Below, in pieces: positions 1-7,966 of a stretch of 52,877 nt of DNA. Source of the stretch: JAXDJJ01 sp034665745 (lineage in GTDB: Bacteria > Actinomycetota > CADDZG01 > WHSQ01). Position 1 is the first letter of the stretch. Every line of letters begins with the position of its first letter. The DNA lies in assembly GCA_034665745.1 (NCBI GenBank), contig JAXDJJ010000054.1, positions 1 through 52,877 of the forward strand, in the 5' to 3' direction. The position numbers were made by a program, and so were the translations under genes. The notes below the pieces were generated by a model, which saw nothing but the letters and a program-made list of their open reading frames with translations, searched no databases and had not been told where the DNA came from.

Positions 1-363
1 AGGGGAGCGGCTCATTCGATCCTTGCCGCCGTGCTGGTCGCTGTCGCGTTGCTGCTGTTCACCCGCGGCACGACGCGGTTGTCGATGATGGGGTTGGCGG
101 TCGGATGGGTGCTCCACCTCGTCGCGGACGGCATGTGGCAGGCGCCCAAGACGTTCCTGTGGCCCGCCTTCGGTACCGCTTTCTCGGAGACGCCCGTGGA
201 GCCCTACAGCTGGGATCTCATCACCCATCCCTTCGATCACCTAGCCACCTGGGGCGGGGAACTTCTTGGCCTTGCCGCGCTCGTTTATCTAGCCGCAGCT
301 TTCGAGCTGGGCGATCGGACGAGGCGACAACGCTTCCTCCAAGACGGCCTTCTGCGCGCCTAG
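1..363 (+). CDS. Membrane protein, 5' end outside window; possibly YdjM-type metal-dependent hydrolase
   Basis: The frame is open from base 1 to a TAG stop at 361-363, so the true start lies upstream of the window. The visible 120 residues hold three hydrophobic stretches: an opening helix around AAHSILAAVLVAVALLLF, a middle one (GLAVGWVLHLVADGMW), and a C-terminal one (GLAALVYLAAAFELG). They are followed by a basic tail. The HLVADGMW segment and a second histidine near ITHPFDH resemble the histidine/aspartate-bearing helices of the YdjM/DUF457 membrane-bound metal-dependent hydrolase group. That resemblance is from memory and weak. Its stop codon overlaps the likely promoter region of the following riboswitch. 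No function is claimed beyond a multi-pass membrane protein. Confidence 0.55.
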   Translation, partial: RGAAHSILAAVLVAVALLLFTRGTTRLSMMGLAVGWVLHLVADGMWQAPKTFLWPAFGTAFSETPVEPYSWDLITHPFDHLATWGGELLGLAALVYLAAAFELGDRTRRQRFLQDGLLRA

Positions 364-388
364 GTTGGGGGCGAATAGAGTGGCCCGG

Positions 389-530
389 TAAGTAACCGAA
401 AACTGCACGCCGTACGGGGCAAGTCCGGTCCAACTCCGGCGCTGTCCCGCAACTGTAGGTCGGCCTGAACCTAGGCCGGCAAGCCAGAAAACCCGGCCGG
501 CGTGACGTTCCCGGAGGCGAGGACCTCCGG
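389..530 (+). ncRNA. Cobalamin riboswitch
   Basis: The leader before the importer genes carries hallmark B12-aptamer elements in order: a GTCCCGCAACTGTA segment at about 444-457 (relative of the usual GTCCCGCCACTGTA), then AAGCCAGAAAACCC at 481-494, the B12-box-like element. A 7-bp hairpin (CCGGAGG/CCTCCGG, 511-530) follows and sits directly before the ribosome-binding site GAAGGGAG at 532-539. This suggests control of translation initiation. A TAGAGT hexamer at 376-381 is a plausible -10 element. The downstream genes fit cobalamin uptake, so identity is well supported; the exact 5' edge is not. Confidence 0.88.
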
Positions 531-545
531 AGAAGGGAGCGTCTT

Positions 546-1499
546 ATGACGCATCGTCGCACCAGGCACCCCCTGCTGTACCTGTTCCTTGCGCTCGCTC
601 TCGCGCTACCCCTAGCTGCTTGTGGAGGTGACGAGGGTGAACCGCAGGCAGGCTCCAGCCCGAGTGCCTCGACGGATGGATTCCCGGTAACGCTCGATGC
701 GGCCAACGGGAAAGTCACGCTCGATGAACGTCCGGTGCGGATCGTTTCACTGTCACCGACTGCGACCGAGATGCTGTTTGCGATCGGCGCAGGCGACCAG
801 GTCATCGCAGCCGAAGAGAACTCGAACTACCCGGAAGAAGCCCCCGACACCGACCTTTCCGGCTTCGAGCCCAACGTCGAGGCGATCGCTGCGTACGAAC
901 CCGACCTCGTCATCGCGTCGAACGAGCCCGGCGACCTCGAAGACTCCATAACTGCGCTGGACATCCCTTTCCTCCTGCAGCCGGCGGCGGCGACCCTGGA
1001 CGACACGTACACGGAGATCGAGGAGCTCGGGTCGGCAACCGGTCACTCGGACGAGGCGCTGCAGGTCGTCGACTCGATGTTGAGAGACATCGCCGAGATC
1101 CGCTCCACGTTGCCTCAGTTCGACGAACCACCGACCTATTTCCACGAGCTTGACGACACCTATTTCACTGCCACCTCGAAGACGTTCATCGGACTCGTGT
1201 ACGCCTCGCTGGGACTTTCGAACATCGCAGACAAGGCCGACAAGGACGGGACCGGATACCCGCAGCTGTCGGCGGAATACATCGTCAAGGCCGACCCGGA
1301 CCTGATCTTCCTCGCGGATACGAAGTGTTGCGGGCAGTCTGCCGCGACCGTCGCCAAGCGGCCCGGCTGGGAACAGATCACGGCAGTGAAGAACGGCGGA
1401 GTGGTCGAACTGGACGATGACATCGCAAGCAGGTGGGGGCCGCGCGTGGTGGATTACCTGAGGATCGTGGCCGAAGCTGTGGCGGGGTTGGAGTCTTAG
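546..1499 (+). CDS. btuF: Cobalamin ABC transporter substrate-binding lipoprotein (BtuF type)
   Basis: A 317-residue lipoprotein. The N-terminus is a basic/hydrophobic signal peptide ending in a lipobox LAAC (cysteine near residue 26), followed by an acidic, serine-rich linker. The mature part begins with the family's DERPVRIVSLSPTATEMLF signature and continues with the two-lobed, helical-backbone fold typical of BtuF/FecB binding proteins. The ATG at 546 has GAAGGGAG 6 nt upstream, right after the riboswitch hairpin. It would capture corrinoid outside the membrane and pass it to the permease encoded 7 bp downstream. The riboswitch makes a B12-type ligand much more likely than a siderophore or haem, though substrate identity is inferred from context. 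Confidence 0.9.
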   Translation: MTHRRTRHPLLYLFLALALALPLAACGGDEGEPQAGSSPSASTDGFPVTLDAANGKVTLDERPVRIVSLSPTATEMLFAIGAGDQVIAAEENSNYPEEAPDTDLSGFEPNVEAIAAYEPDLVIASNEPGDLEDSITALDIPFLLQPAAATLDDTYTEIEELGSATGHSDEALQVVDSMLRDIAEIRSTLPQFDEPPTYFHELDDTYFTATSKTFIGLVYASLGLSNIADKADKDGTGYPQLSAEYIVKADPDLIFLADTKCCGQSAATVAKRPGWEQITAVKNGGVVELDDDIASRWGPRVVDYLRIVAEAVAGLES

Positions 1500-1506
1500 A
1501 CCCGAG

Positions 1507-2577
1507 ATGACCGTGGCCGAGCAAGCGATCGCGAGGAGGGAGCTCCGCGCTGCGTCCTTACGACCGCCGCTTCTACTGATCTCGATCGCCGGGGTGGCGA
1601 TCGTCATGGTGATCGCCACCCTGATCGGACCGGTGACCCTCAGCCCCACCGGTGTCGTGAAGGAACTGATCGACCGGTTGCCGTTCGTGCACGTCGACTC
1701 CGGACTCTCTTCGAGGGATGCCGCGATCCTGTGGCAGCTACGCGTTCCTCGGGTGGTGCTCGGGGGGCTCGTGGGCGCGATGTTGTCGGTGGCGGGGGCG
1801 GCGTACCAGGGTGCGTTCCGCAACCCCCTGGCCGATCCGTACCTACTCGGCGTCGCGGCGGGGGCCGGTCTCGGGGCGACCCTCGCGATCGCCTACCTGC
1901 CTCACACCGAAGGTTGGTTCATAGATCCGGTTCCCATCGCAGCGTTCGCCGGGGCGCTACTCGCGGTCGCGTTGACCTATGTCCTGGGTCGCTCGGGGAT
2001 CGGTAGCCGCACTGCAGCGACATTGATCCTCGCGGGCGTCGCGATCACATCGTTCATGACCGCGTTGCAAACCTACGTGCAGCAGCGTGAGTCCGACACG
2101 TTGCAACGTGTGTACGCATGGATCCTGGGCCGACTGAGCACCGCTGGGTGGGGAGAGGTGAAACTGATCCTTCCGTACGTCGTGCTGAGTTCGATAGCGA
2201 TCTTGCTACACCGACGGTTGTTGGACGTACTGAGTGTGGGGGATGAGGAAGCCGACGCACTAGGTCTCAACGCGGGCAGGGTAAGGCTGCTAGTGGCAGT
2301 TGCTGCTTCTCTTGGCACCGCTGCGGCCGTCGCCGTCAGTGGTCTGATCGGCTTCGTCGGCATCATCGTTCCCCACACAGTGCGGCTGCTGTTCGGAACG
2401 AGCTACCGCTTGGTCCTTCCTCTTTCGATCATGTTCGGTGCTGGCTTCCTCGTCCTAGCCGACCTCTTGGCACGCACCGTTCTTTCGCCGGCGGAGATCC
2501 CGATCGGTGTGATCACTGCGTTCTTCGGTGCACCGTTCTTCGTTCTCGTTCTTCGTACCAGCAGGCGCGTCACATGA
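1507..2577 (+). CDS. btuC: Cobalamin ABC transporter permease (BtuC/FecCD family)
   Basis: A 356-residue FecCD/BtuC-type permease with about ten hydrophobic segments. The N-terminal region carries LWQLRVPRVVLGGLVGAML and GAAYQGAFRNPLADPYLLG, a strong family signature. The C-terminal third has GLIGFVGIIVPHTVRLLFG, the cytoplasmic coupling region that meets the ATPase. It starts 7 bp after the binding protein and its TGA overlaps the ATPase start (ATGA at 2574-2577), so the three genes form one transcription and translation unit downstream of the cobalamin riboswitch. Two copies are expected to form the membrane channel of the importer. Length is close to that of characterised homologues (about 330-350). 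Confidence 0.92.
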   Translation: MTVAEQAIARRELRAASLRPPLLLISIAGVAIVMVIATLIGPVTLSPTGVVKELIDRLPFVHVDSGLSSRDAAILWQLRVPRVVLGGLVGAMLSVAGAAYQGAFRNPLADPYLLGVAAGAGLGATLAIAYLPHTEGWFIDPVPIAAFAGALLAVALTYVLGRSGIGSRTAATLILAGVAITSFMTALQTYVQQRESDTLQRVYAWILGRLSTAGWGEVKLILPYVVLSSIAILLHRRLLDVLSVGDEEADALGLNAGRVRLLVAVAASLGTAAAVAVSGLIGFVGIIVPHTVRLLFGTSYRLVLPLSIMFGAGFLVLADLLARTVLSPAEIPIGVITAFFGAPFFVLVLRTSRRVT

Positions 2578-3395
2578 CGTCTGTTCAGGTGCGCGATATC
2601 TCCGTGAGATTCGACTCGGTGCCCGTTCTTCAAGGGGTTTCGTTGTTCGTTGCAAGCGGGAGTTGGTTGGGCTTGATCGGTCCGAATGGCGCTGGCAAGT
2701 CCACGATGCTGCGCTCGATCGCCGGACTCGTTCCGTTCGAAGGCGAGATCGCTCTTGGTGACGAGCCGGTGGGACGGTTGAACCGCAGGAAGGTGGCGCG
2801 CTTGGTCGCCTTCGTTCCGCAGACGCCATTCATCCCTCGATCCATGACGGTCACGGATTACCTTCTGATGGGACGGACCCCTTACATCCCTTATCTAGGG
2901 ACAGAGTCGCGTACGGACCTCGAGGTCGTCGGCGAAGTATTGAGCGAGCTCGAACTCGACGATCTCGGTGATCGCCCTATCGGATCGCTGAGTGGTGGCG
3001 AATTGCAGCGCGTTGTGCTCGGACGAGCCCTCGCACAACAAGCTCCGGTGCTGTTGTTGGACGAACCGACAAGTGCGCTCGATGTCGGGCATCAGCAGCA
3101 GGTGCTCGAGCTCGTCGACTCCTTGAGAACGGCAAACAACCTCACGGTCATCTCTGCGATGCACGATCTCACCTTGGCCGGGCAATTCGCGGACTCACTC
3201 CTATTGCTTGATGGCGGAGTGACCGCGGCGTCCGGGTCCGCGTCCGAGGTCCTTACCGAGGCCGCCATCACCCGCCATTACGGGGCTCACGTGCGGGTGA
3301 TCGAGGACCCCGACGGAGGGATCCTCGTGGTCCCGACCCGATCCCGCCAGGGGGTTACGTCTAGCTATTCCACAACAAGCACCGACGGCGGATAA
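2574..3395 (+). CDS. btuD: Cobalamin ABC transporter ATP-binding protein
   Basis: A 273-residue ABC ATPase. Walker A is GPNGAGKST (around residue 40), the Q-loop follows at FVPQTPF, the signature motif is LSGGELQRV, Walker B is VLLLDEP, and the H-loop histidine is in SAMHDLTLAG. The start overlaps the permease stop by four bases (ATGA), implying translational coupling. It powers the BtuFC importer encoded just upstream. About 25 residues follow the last core motif and end in a serine/threonine-rich tail; this is variable in the family. The stop codon lies inside GATAAT (3391-3396), a candidate -10 for the RNase P RNA gene that follows within 20 bp. Confidence 0.92.
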   Translation: MTSVQVRDISVRFDSVPVLQGVSLFVASGSWLGLIGPNGAGKSTMLRSIAGLVPFEGEIALGDEPVGRLNRRKVARLVAFVPQTPFIPRSMTVTDYLLMGRTPYIPYLGTESRTDLEVVGEVLSELELDDLGDRPIGSLSGGELQRVVLGRALAQQAPVLLLDEPTSALDVGHQQQVLELVDSLRTANNLTVISAMHDLTLAGQFADSLLLLDGGVTAASGSASEVLTEAAITRHYGAHVRVIEDPDGGILVVPTRSRQGVTSSYSTTSTDGG

Positions 3396-3410
3396 TGGTC
3401 GAGCAAGTAG

Positions 3411-3804
3411 GAGCAGGCCGGGTGGCCGCGTCACAGCGAACTTCTAGGAGATCGCCTGTGCCGAGGAAAGTCCGGACTCCGCAGGGCAGGACGCTGGTGA
3501 AAGTGCCAGGCGGCGCGAGCCGTGGAAAGTGCAACAGAGAGCAAACCGCCTGCGAGCCACTTCTCTAGAGAGGTGCCTCGCCGGTAAGGGTGAAAGGGTG
3601 AGGTAAGAGCTCACCAGCGTGCCGGGTGACCGGTGCGGCTAGGTAAACCCCGTCCGGAGCAAGATCAAGCAGGGGGCGAGTGGCCCGCTCTATAACCCCC
3701 GGGTAGATCGCTACAGGCGAACGGCAACGTTCGTCGCAGATGGATGGCCATCCCCATCGCTGAAAGGCGACGGGACAGGATCCGGCTTATAGGCCCGCTC
3801 TGAT
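3411..3804 (+). ncRNA. rnpB: RNase P RNA (class A)
   Basis: The catalytic RNA of RNase P, which trims tRNA 5' leaders. Conserved core elements are easy to read: GAGGAAAGTCCGGACTCC near 3463-3480 (CR-I), the internal AGGGTGAAAGGGTGAGGTAAG region around 3588-3608, and ACAGGATCCGGCTTATAG at about 3775-3792 (CR-V/P4 3' strand). The ends pair as helix P1: GAGCAGGCC at 3411-3419 with GGCCCGCTC at 3792-3800, with one mismatch. Length near 390 nt fits an actinobacterial type-A molecule. GATAAT at 3391-3396 is a candidate -10, and a strong terminator follows six bases after the 3' end. Confidence 0.95.
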
Positions 3805-3809
3805 TGTGT

Positions 3810-3845
3810 GAGGCCCCTCGGGAAACCGGGGGGCCTCTCCTTTTC
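3810..3845 (+). terminator. Intrinsic terminator of rnpB
   Basis: A G+C-rich stem, GAGGCCCC (3810-3817) with GGGGCCTC (3830-3837), is extended by TCGG/CCGG pairs and capped by a GAAA tetraloop at 3822-3825. It is followed by TCCTTTTC. It sits just after the RNase P RNA 3' end. Confidence 0.88.
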
Positions 3846-3915
3846 GTTGGCCGCGAAGCGGCGAAAAGGAGAGGTCAGTTGCCGCAGCACGGCATCAGGT
3901 CCTGCCTCTCCTTTT
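3834..3915. repeat. Threefold CCTCTCCTTTT inverted-repeat cluster; likely convergent terminator
   Basis: The element CCTCTCCTTTT occurs in forward orientation at 3834-3844 and 3905-3915 and inverted (AAAAGGAGAGG) at 3864-3874. Copy 1 with copy 2 gives a 13-bp perfect stem (3834-3846 with 3862-3874) whose loop holds a small CCGC-GAA-GCGG stem. Copy 2 with copy 3 gives a second, mutually exclusive stem whose loop contains GCCG/CGGC. Read on the minus strand, copy 3 with copy 2 ends in TTTT just past the stop of the histidine kinase gene (3922), so this doubles as that gene's terminator. Confidence 0.7.
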
Positions 3916-3921
3916 GGTGAG

Positions 3922-5667
3922 CTAATTGTGTTTGCGGGGGAGCTTGAAGCTGAACTTCGTGCCCTTGCCCACATCGCTTTCGACCCAGATGTCGCCGCGA
4001 TGGGCTTCGATGATCGAGCGAGACAGGTAGAGCCCGAGACCCGAACCCGGCTTGCGCTGGTCGCCCGTGTCGAGGCGTGCGAAGCGCTGGAACAGCTTCC
4101 CGATGTCTTCTTCCGAGATCCCCGGTCCTTCGTCCTGCACCGTGAGGCACACCCCCTCCGATTCGGGGGCAACGGTGACGATGATCGGCTTGCCCTCACC
4201 CGAGAACTTGGCGGCGTTGGAGATCAGATTGAGAAGTACCTGCTTGACGCGATCTCCGTCCGCCTCACACACGGCATTGCCTCGGCCCACGGAAAGGTCG
4301 GTGCGATCGGCGACACCGGCGTCGGTAACGGCTTCTCGTGCCAGCTCGGCGAGGTCGATGAAGCCCAGTTGAAGTTCCATCCCACCCTGATCGATCGCCT
4401 CGAGGTCCAGCACCTCGGACACCAGCCGGGTCAGTCGGCGCGCTTCTCGGCCGAGCGTGTCGATGAGCTCGTTACGTTGCTCTGGTGAAAGGGCCGACGC
4501 TCTCTTCTTGAGGATGTCGGCGATACCTGCGACGACCGTCATCGGCGAGCGAAGCTCGTGAGACACCATCGCCACGAAGTCGCTCCGCATCTCGTCGAGA
4601 TGCCGCAAGCGCTCGGCGGTTTCAACGGCTTCACCGAAACGGGAGGCGTGGTTGAGGGCGATCGACACCTCACGCGCGGCGGCTTCGATCAGTGCGATCT
4701 CGCTTTCGGTCCACTTCCGTGGCGTACGAGAGTGGAACGCAACGATCCCGAGGAGCTGCTCGCCCCACTCCAAGGGGGCCGCGAGTGATGCACGCGTCCC
4801 ATGGCTAACCATGTCCATGGGGTTGCCCGCAAGCTCGGGGTCGGACATGCGCTCGTCCTCCATAACGTCCTCGGTCCACTCCGTGCGTCGGGTGGTCATG
4901 ACCAAGGACGAGATCGGGAACTTCACGTGCGCATGTTCTTTCAGGTTCGATGTTCCCGGCGAATCCCATTCGGATTGGATATCGCCGAGCTCGTGACCTT
5001 CCTCGTGGATGATATGGATGAAGCAACGGTCGACCCCCGCTGCTCTGCCGAGGGTTTCGACGGTCGACTCGAGAACGTCTTCGACCTTGAGGGAATGCCT
5101 AACCTTTGACGAGATCTCGGTCATCAGGGTGCTTCGCTCGGCCCGCTCTTTCTCCGCGGAGAACAACCGCGCATTCGTGATCCCGACCGTTGCGATCGCT
5201 GCCATGGTTTCGAAGAAGCGCTCGTCATCGGGACTGAACGGTTCCTTGTCCGGTTTCTTGGTGAGATACAGCGCGCCGACGAGTTCCTCGCGATTCTTCA
5301 GTGGGACTCCAAGGAACGCGTTCATCGGAACGTGCTTGTCCGGGAATCCGATCGAGTCGGGGTGGTCCCCAAGCGTCTCCAGCCTGATCGTCTTGGCCTC
5401 TTTGAGTACCTGACCAAGGAGACCGAGGCCCACTGGAAGGTGGGGTAGCAGCGCTACCTCTTCATCGGTCAGTCCCTCGTACTCGAAGTCTTCGATGGCA
5501 CCGTCGTCATCGATGGTGACGGCCGCCCCGTAGTCGGCTCCGGTCAGTTCCATCGAGCGCTTGACGACGGATAGGAGGACGTGGCCAACCTCGAGGTCGC
5601 CGGTGAGCTCGAGGGTCGTATCGAGCAACGTAGCAAGCAACTGCTCGGGATCATGCTCTCTCTGCAA
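3922..5667 (-). CDS. GAF-domain sensor histidine kinase
   Basis: A soluble kinase with two GAF domains (about residues 25-170 and 190-345) and no membrane segment. Then come a HisKA dimerisation helix with the phospho-acceptor in MVSHELRSPM (His about 370) and a HATPase domain with N-box NLISNAAKFS, G1 box DEGPGI and GSGLGLYLS. It should autophosphorylate in response to a cytosolic ligand or redox cue bound by a GAF domain. No response regulator is adjacent, so it is an orphan here. I prefer the TTG at 5667 because GGCGGAG lies 6 nt upstream on the minus strand. The frame is open to a TTG at 5730 (602 residues), which has no ribosome-binding site. It converges on rnpB. Confidence 0.88.
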   Translation of the reverse strand: MQREHDPEQLLATLLDTTLELTGDLEVGHVLLSVVKRSMELTGADYGAAVTIDDDGAIEDFEYEGLTDEEVALLPHLPVGLGLLGQVLKEAKTIRLETLGDHPDSIGFPDKHVPMNAFLGVPLKNREELVGALYLTKKPDKEPFSPDDERFFETMAAIATVGITNARLFSAEKERAERSTLMTEISSKVRHSLKVEDVLESTVETLGRAAGVDRCFIHIIHEEGHELGDIQSEWDSPGTSNLKEHAHVKFPISSLVMTTRRTEWTEDVMEDERMSDPELAGNPMDMVSHGTRASLAAPLEWGEQLLGIVAFHSRTPRKWTESEIALIEAAAREVSIALNHASRFGEAVETAERLRHLDEMRSDFVAMVSHELRSPMTVVAGIADILKKRASALSPEQRNELIDTLGREARRLTRLVSEVLDLEAIDQGGMELQLGFIDLAELAREAVTDAGVADRTDLSVGRGNAVCEADGDRVKQVLLNLISNAAKFSGEGKPIIVTVAPESEGVCLTVQDEGPGISEEDIGKLFQRFARLDTGDQRKPGSGLGLYLSRSIIEAHRGDIWVESDVGKGTKFSFKLPRKHN

Positions 5668-5744
5668 GTTGTCTCCGCCTGTTCCCCTGATCAGCCCCAA
5701 CGTGCCATTGTTGCCATAGCCCAGACCCAACGCAAGGAGACAAT

Positions 5745-6128
5745 GTGCCGAAATCAGTCATAAGCACCCCAAACGCACCAGATGCCGTAGGTCCATATTC
5801 CCAAGGGATAGCCGCGAACGGGTTCGTGTTCTGTTCTGGCCAGATACATCTCGATCCTTCAACCGGCGAGCTGGTCGAAGGCTCCATCGCCGATCAAACT
5901 CGCCGCTGCATGGAGAATCTCTCCGCAGTGTTGGAGACCGCGGGATCGAGTTTGAACGACATGGTGAAGGTGACGGTCTACCTCGCGGACATCGCCGATT
6001 ATGCGGAGTTCAACGAGGCATACGCGGCTTTCGTGGGTTCCGAGCCACCAGCGCGGGCTGCTTTCTCGGTTTCCGGACTGCCGAAGGCGGCGCGCGTCGA
6101 AGTGGAGTGTGTCGCTCTCGTTCCCTAA
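5745..6128 (+). CDS. RidA family reactive-intermediate deaminase
   Basis: A 127-residue protein matching the RidA/YjgF/UK114 fold. Landmarks are PDAVGPYSQGIAANGFVFCSGQ near the N-terminus, the central ENLSAVLETAGSSLNDMVKV helix, and the C-terminal PARAAFSVSGLPKAARVEVE segment, which contains the arginine that binds the carboxylate of enamine/imine substrates. Family members hydrolyse reactive 2-aminoacrylate-type intermediates. The GTG at 5745 is preceded by AAGGAG (5734-5739). An out-of-frame ATG overlaps it (5743-5745). The gene diverges from the histidine kinase and its stop overlaps the stop of the convergent DCC gene by 4 bp. Confidence 0.93.
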   Translation: MPKSVISTPNAPDAVGPYSQGIAANGFVFCSGQIHLDPSTGELVEGSIADQTRRCMENLSAVLETAGSSLNDMVKVTVYLADIADYAEFNEAYAAFVGSEPPARAAFSVSGLPKAARVEVECVALVP

Positions 6129-6547
6129 GGGAAACGGCGGGGACCGGCGGCAGCGGAGCAGAAGCGACTCAGCCGCGCTCGTTGCGACGAGATGACCAGA
6201 TAGAAGACTGCAACGACCGGCGTTAACCGCAGAGCGCGGATGATGCTGCCGAACGATCGGTAGTGATCCAAGGACTCCATGACTGCGACGGCCGCGGCCC
6301 CCCCGGATAAGCGCGCGCCGCTCCGTTCGATCAGGTGCCAGGTTCTCTCGCGCTCGTCCTCGGGGATCTGTTCGAGGAAGGATCGAGCCAACGGATCATC
6401 GAATGGGAGGAACGCCAGGTTGTCGCTTCCCGCTCGACGGTCGAGCCATCGCGCCGATGCCCTGCAGAACGGACACCTACCCTGGTAGAGGACCACAGGG
6501 CGGCGCGGAACGGTAGGAGCAAGACCTGGTGGGTCCCCCGCTAGCAT
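6125..6547 (-). CDS. DCC-family (DUF393) thiol-disulfide oxidoreductase-like protein
   Basis: The protein opens with VVLYQGRCPFCRASARWLDRR, the DUF393 signature in which a CxxC sits just after the first beta strand (here CPFC). It has a middle FLPFDDPLA segment and a late GGAAAVAVMESL helix, also typical, and ends in a hydrophobic helix and basic tail. Family members are thioredoxin-fold proteins with a presumed redox role; the substrate is unknown. The usual family DGxCxxC appears here as QGRCPFC, so the aspartate is replaced. I chose the ATG at 6547; TTG at 6574 and GTG at 6571 are in frame, and none has a clear ribosome-binding site. It follows the small membrane gene on the same strand. 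Confidence 0.82.
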   Translation of the reverse strand: MLAGDPPGLAPTVPRRPVVLYQGRCPFCRASARWLDRRAGSDNLAFLPFDDPLARSFLEQIPEDERERTWHLIERSGARLSGGAAAVAVMESLDHYRSFGSIIRALRLTPVVAVFYLVISSQRARLSRFCSAAAGPRRFP

Positions 6548-6557
6548 GCTCGTCGTG

Positions 6558-6773
6558 CTACTTGGACTCACCAACCACGCGATCGCCGAAGACGATCCGG
6601 ACCTCTCGGTCGCCGGGTTGCCCGTCGACGGGCTCGAGACCGGCTTCTTCCGGCGTCTGGGCGTCCATCCTCTTGACGTAGTTCTCGAGTTTGCTCATGA
6701 GGAACAGGATGCCGACGATGGCGAGAGGCCACACGACGAGCACGGCGAGAAGCAATCCCTGATAGGCGGTCAC
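6558..6773 (-). CDS. Small single-pass membrane protein
   Basis: A 71-residue protein: a 22-residue hydrophobic helix at the N-terminus (GLLLAVLVVWPLAIVGILFL), then MSKLENYVKRMD, a positively charged amphipathic stretch, then an acidic tail ending VFGDRVVGESK. The frame extends upstream to 6902 but that part overlaps the divergent peptidase gene and reads as shadow. GTG at 6773 places the membrane helix at the very N-terminus. No ribosome-binding site is visible. It abuts the DCC gene downstream. I do not recognise a family; a regulator or anchor is possible but unproven. Confidence 0.6.
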   Translation of the reverse strand: MTAYQGLLLAVLVVWPLAIVGILFLMSKLENYVKRMDAQTPEEAGLEPVDGQPGDREVRIVFGDRVVGESK

Positions 6774-6790
6774 GTAGGAGAGTGTCGCGT

Positions 6791-7966
6791 ATGAGCACTC
6801 GGATGGCCGACCTTTCGCCACATGTCGACCGGGAGCGCCTCGTGTCCCGCCTGGCAACACTCGTCCAGGCCGAGTCGGAGAACCCTCCCGGCAACGAGGC
6901 AAGCGTGGGTGTGATCGCGGCGGACTTCTGCGAGGAGCTCGGTCTCAAGGTTGAAGTCCACGAAGCCGTCACGGGGCGACCCAACGTGATCGCGCGGTGG
7001 GAGGCGGGGGAAGGGCCTACGTTGGCATTTTGCTCGCACATCGACGTGGTGCCGGCCGGCGATCCGTCGTTGTGGGAGGTCGAGCCGTACGGTGCGTCGA
7101 TCAAGGACGGGCGCTTGTTCGGGCGCGGGTCGTCCGACGCGAAAGGCCCGATAGCTGCAGCTCTCGAAGCGGTTGCGATCCTCAAGGCGGCCGGGTGGGA
7201 ACCACGGGGCACCCTCGAGCTCGAACTCGTTTCGGATGAAGAGTCCGGCGGGTTCAAAGGCGCAGGGTGGCTGGTGGACGAGGGCATCGTTCACCCGGAC
7301 CTCGCCATCGTTGGCGAACCAACCATGTTGCGTGTCGTCCGAGCTCAACGAGGCATCGCGTGGTCTCGCATCACGACAAAGGGTGTTGCGGCACACGGTT
7401 CGGCCCCCGAGCGCGGTGTCAACGCGATCGATCACATGGGTGCCGTTATCAAGGAACTGCTTTCCTCCGTTCCTGACATCGACCACCCGGTGGTTGGTGG
7501 ACCAACCTTGAACATCGGGACGATCCACGGCGGAGCCAAGGTCAACATCATCCCGGCTTCGTGCGTCATCGAGATCGACCGACGCACGATCCCAGGAGAG
7601 ACGAACGAGGACGTGATCGCACAGTTCGAGGCCGCGGTCGAACGCGCTCGTTCCATCTATCCGGACATCTCGGCAGAGATCGAGATCGTTGACTCGGGAT
7701 CGCCTTTCGAACTCCCTGCCGATGCCCCTCTCGTGAAGACGATGGTCGATGCAGCGATGCAGGCGACCGGACGCGAAGTTGAGATCATCGGCTTCCGCGG
7801 TGCGTCGGACGCGCGTTTCCTGGCTGAGGCCGGGGCCGATGTGATCGTGTTCGGGCCGGGTGACATCACGTTGGCTCACACCGCTAAGGAGTCGATCGAT
7901 CTCGACGACCTCGAGCGAGGCGCGATGTCCTACGCGCTGGCGTTCCAAGGATCGCTGGGGGCGTGA
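6791..7966 (+). CDS. M20 family metallopeptidase (ArgE/DapE/CPG2 group)
   Basis: A 391-residue M20 amidohydrolase. Zinc-ligand motifs are in order: CSHIDVVPAGD (His, general Asp), GRGSSDAKGPIAAAL (bridging Asp), SDEESGG (catalytic Glu pair), and a C-terminal FGPGDITLAHTAKE (His). The dimerisation lid domain lies between VRAQRGI and the C-terminal third. Family members remove N-acyl groups or cleave C-terminal residues from peptides; ArgE and DapE are relatives, but nothing here fixes the substrate. The ATG at 6791 has AGGAGA (6776-6781) at 9 nt; a GTG at 6782 is too close to that site. The TGA overlaps the trpD ATG (TGATG). Confidence 0.88.
   Translation: MSTRMADLSPHVDRERLVSRLATLVQAESENPPGNEASVGVIAADFCEELGLKVEVHEAVTGRPNVIARWEAGEGPTLAFCSHIDVVPAGDPSLWEVEPYGASIKDGRLFGRGSSDAKGPIAAALEAVAILKAAGWEPRGTLELELVSDEESGGFKGAGWLVDEGIVHPDLAIVGEPTMLRVVRAQRGIAWSRITTKGVAAHGSAPERGVNAIDHMGAVIKELLSSVPDIDHPVVGGPTLNIGTIHGGAKVNIIPASCVIEIDRRTIPGETNEDVIAQFEAAVERARSIYPDISAEIEIVDSGSPFELPADAPLVKTMVDAAMQATGREVEIIGFRGASDARFLAEAGADVIVFGPGDITLAHTAKESIDLDDLERGAMSYALAFQGSLGA

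Noticed and set aside
6770..7948. 392-residue open frame on the minus strand
   Set aside because: Antisense to the M20 peptidase, whose zinc motifs are complete; the antisense product has none.
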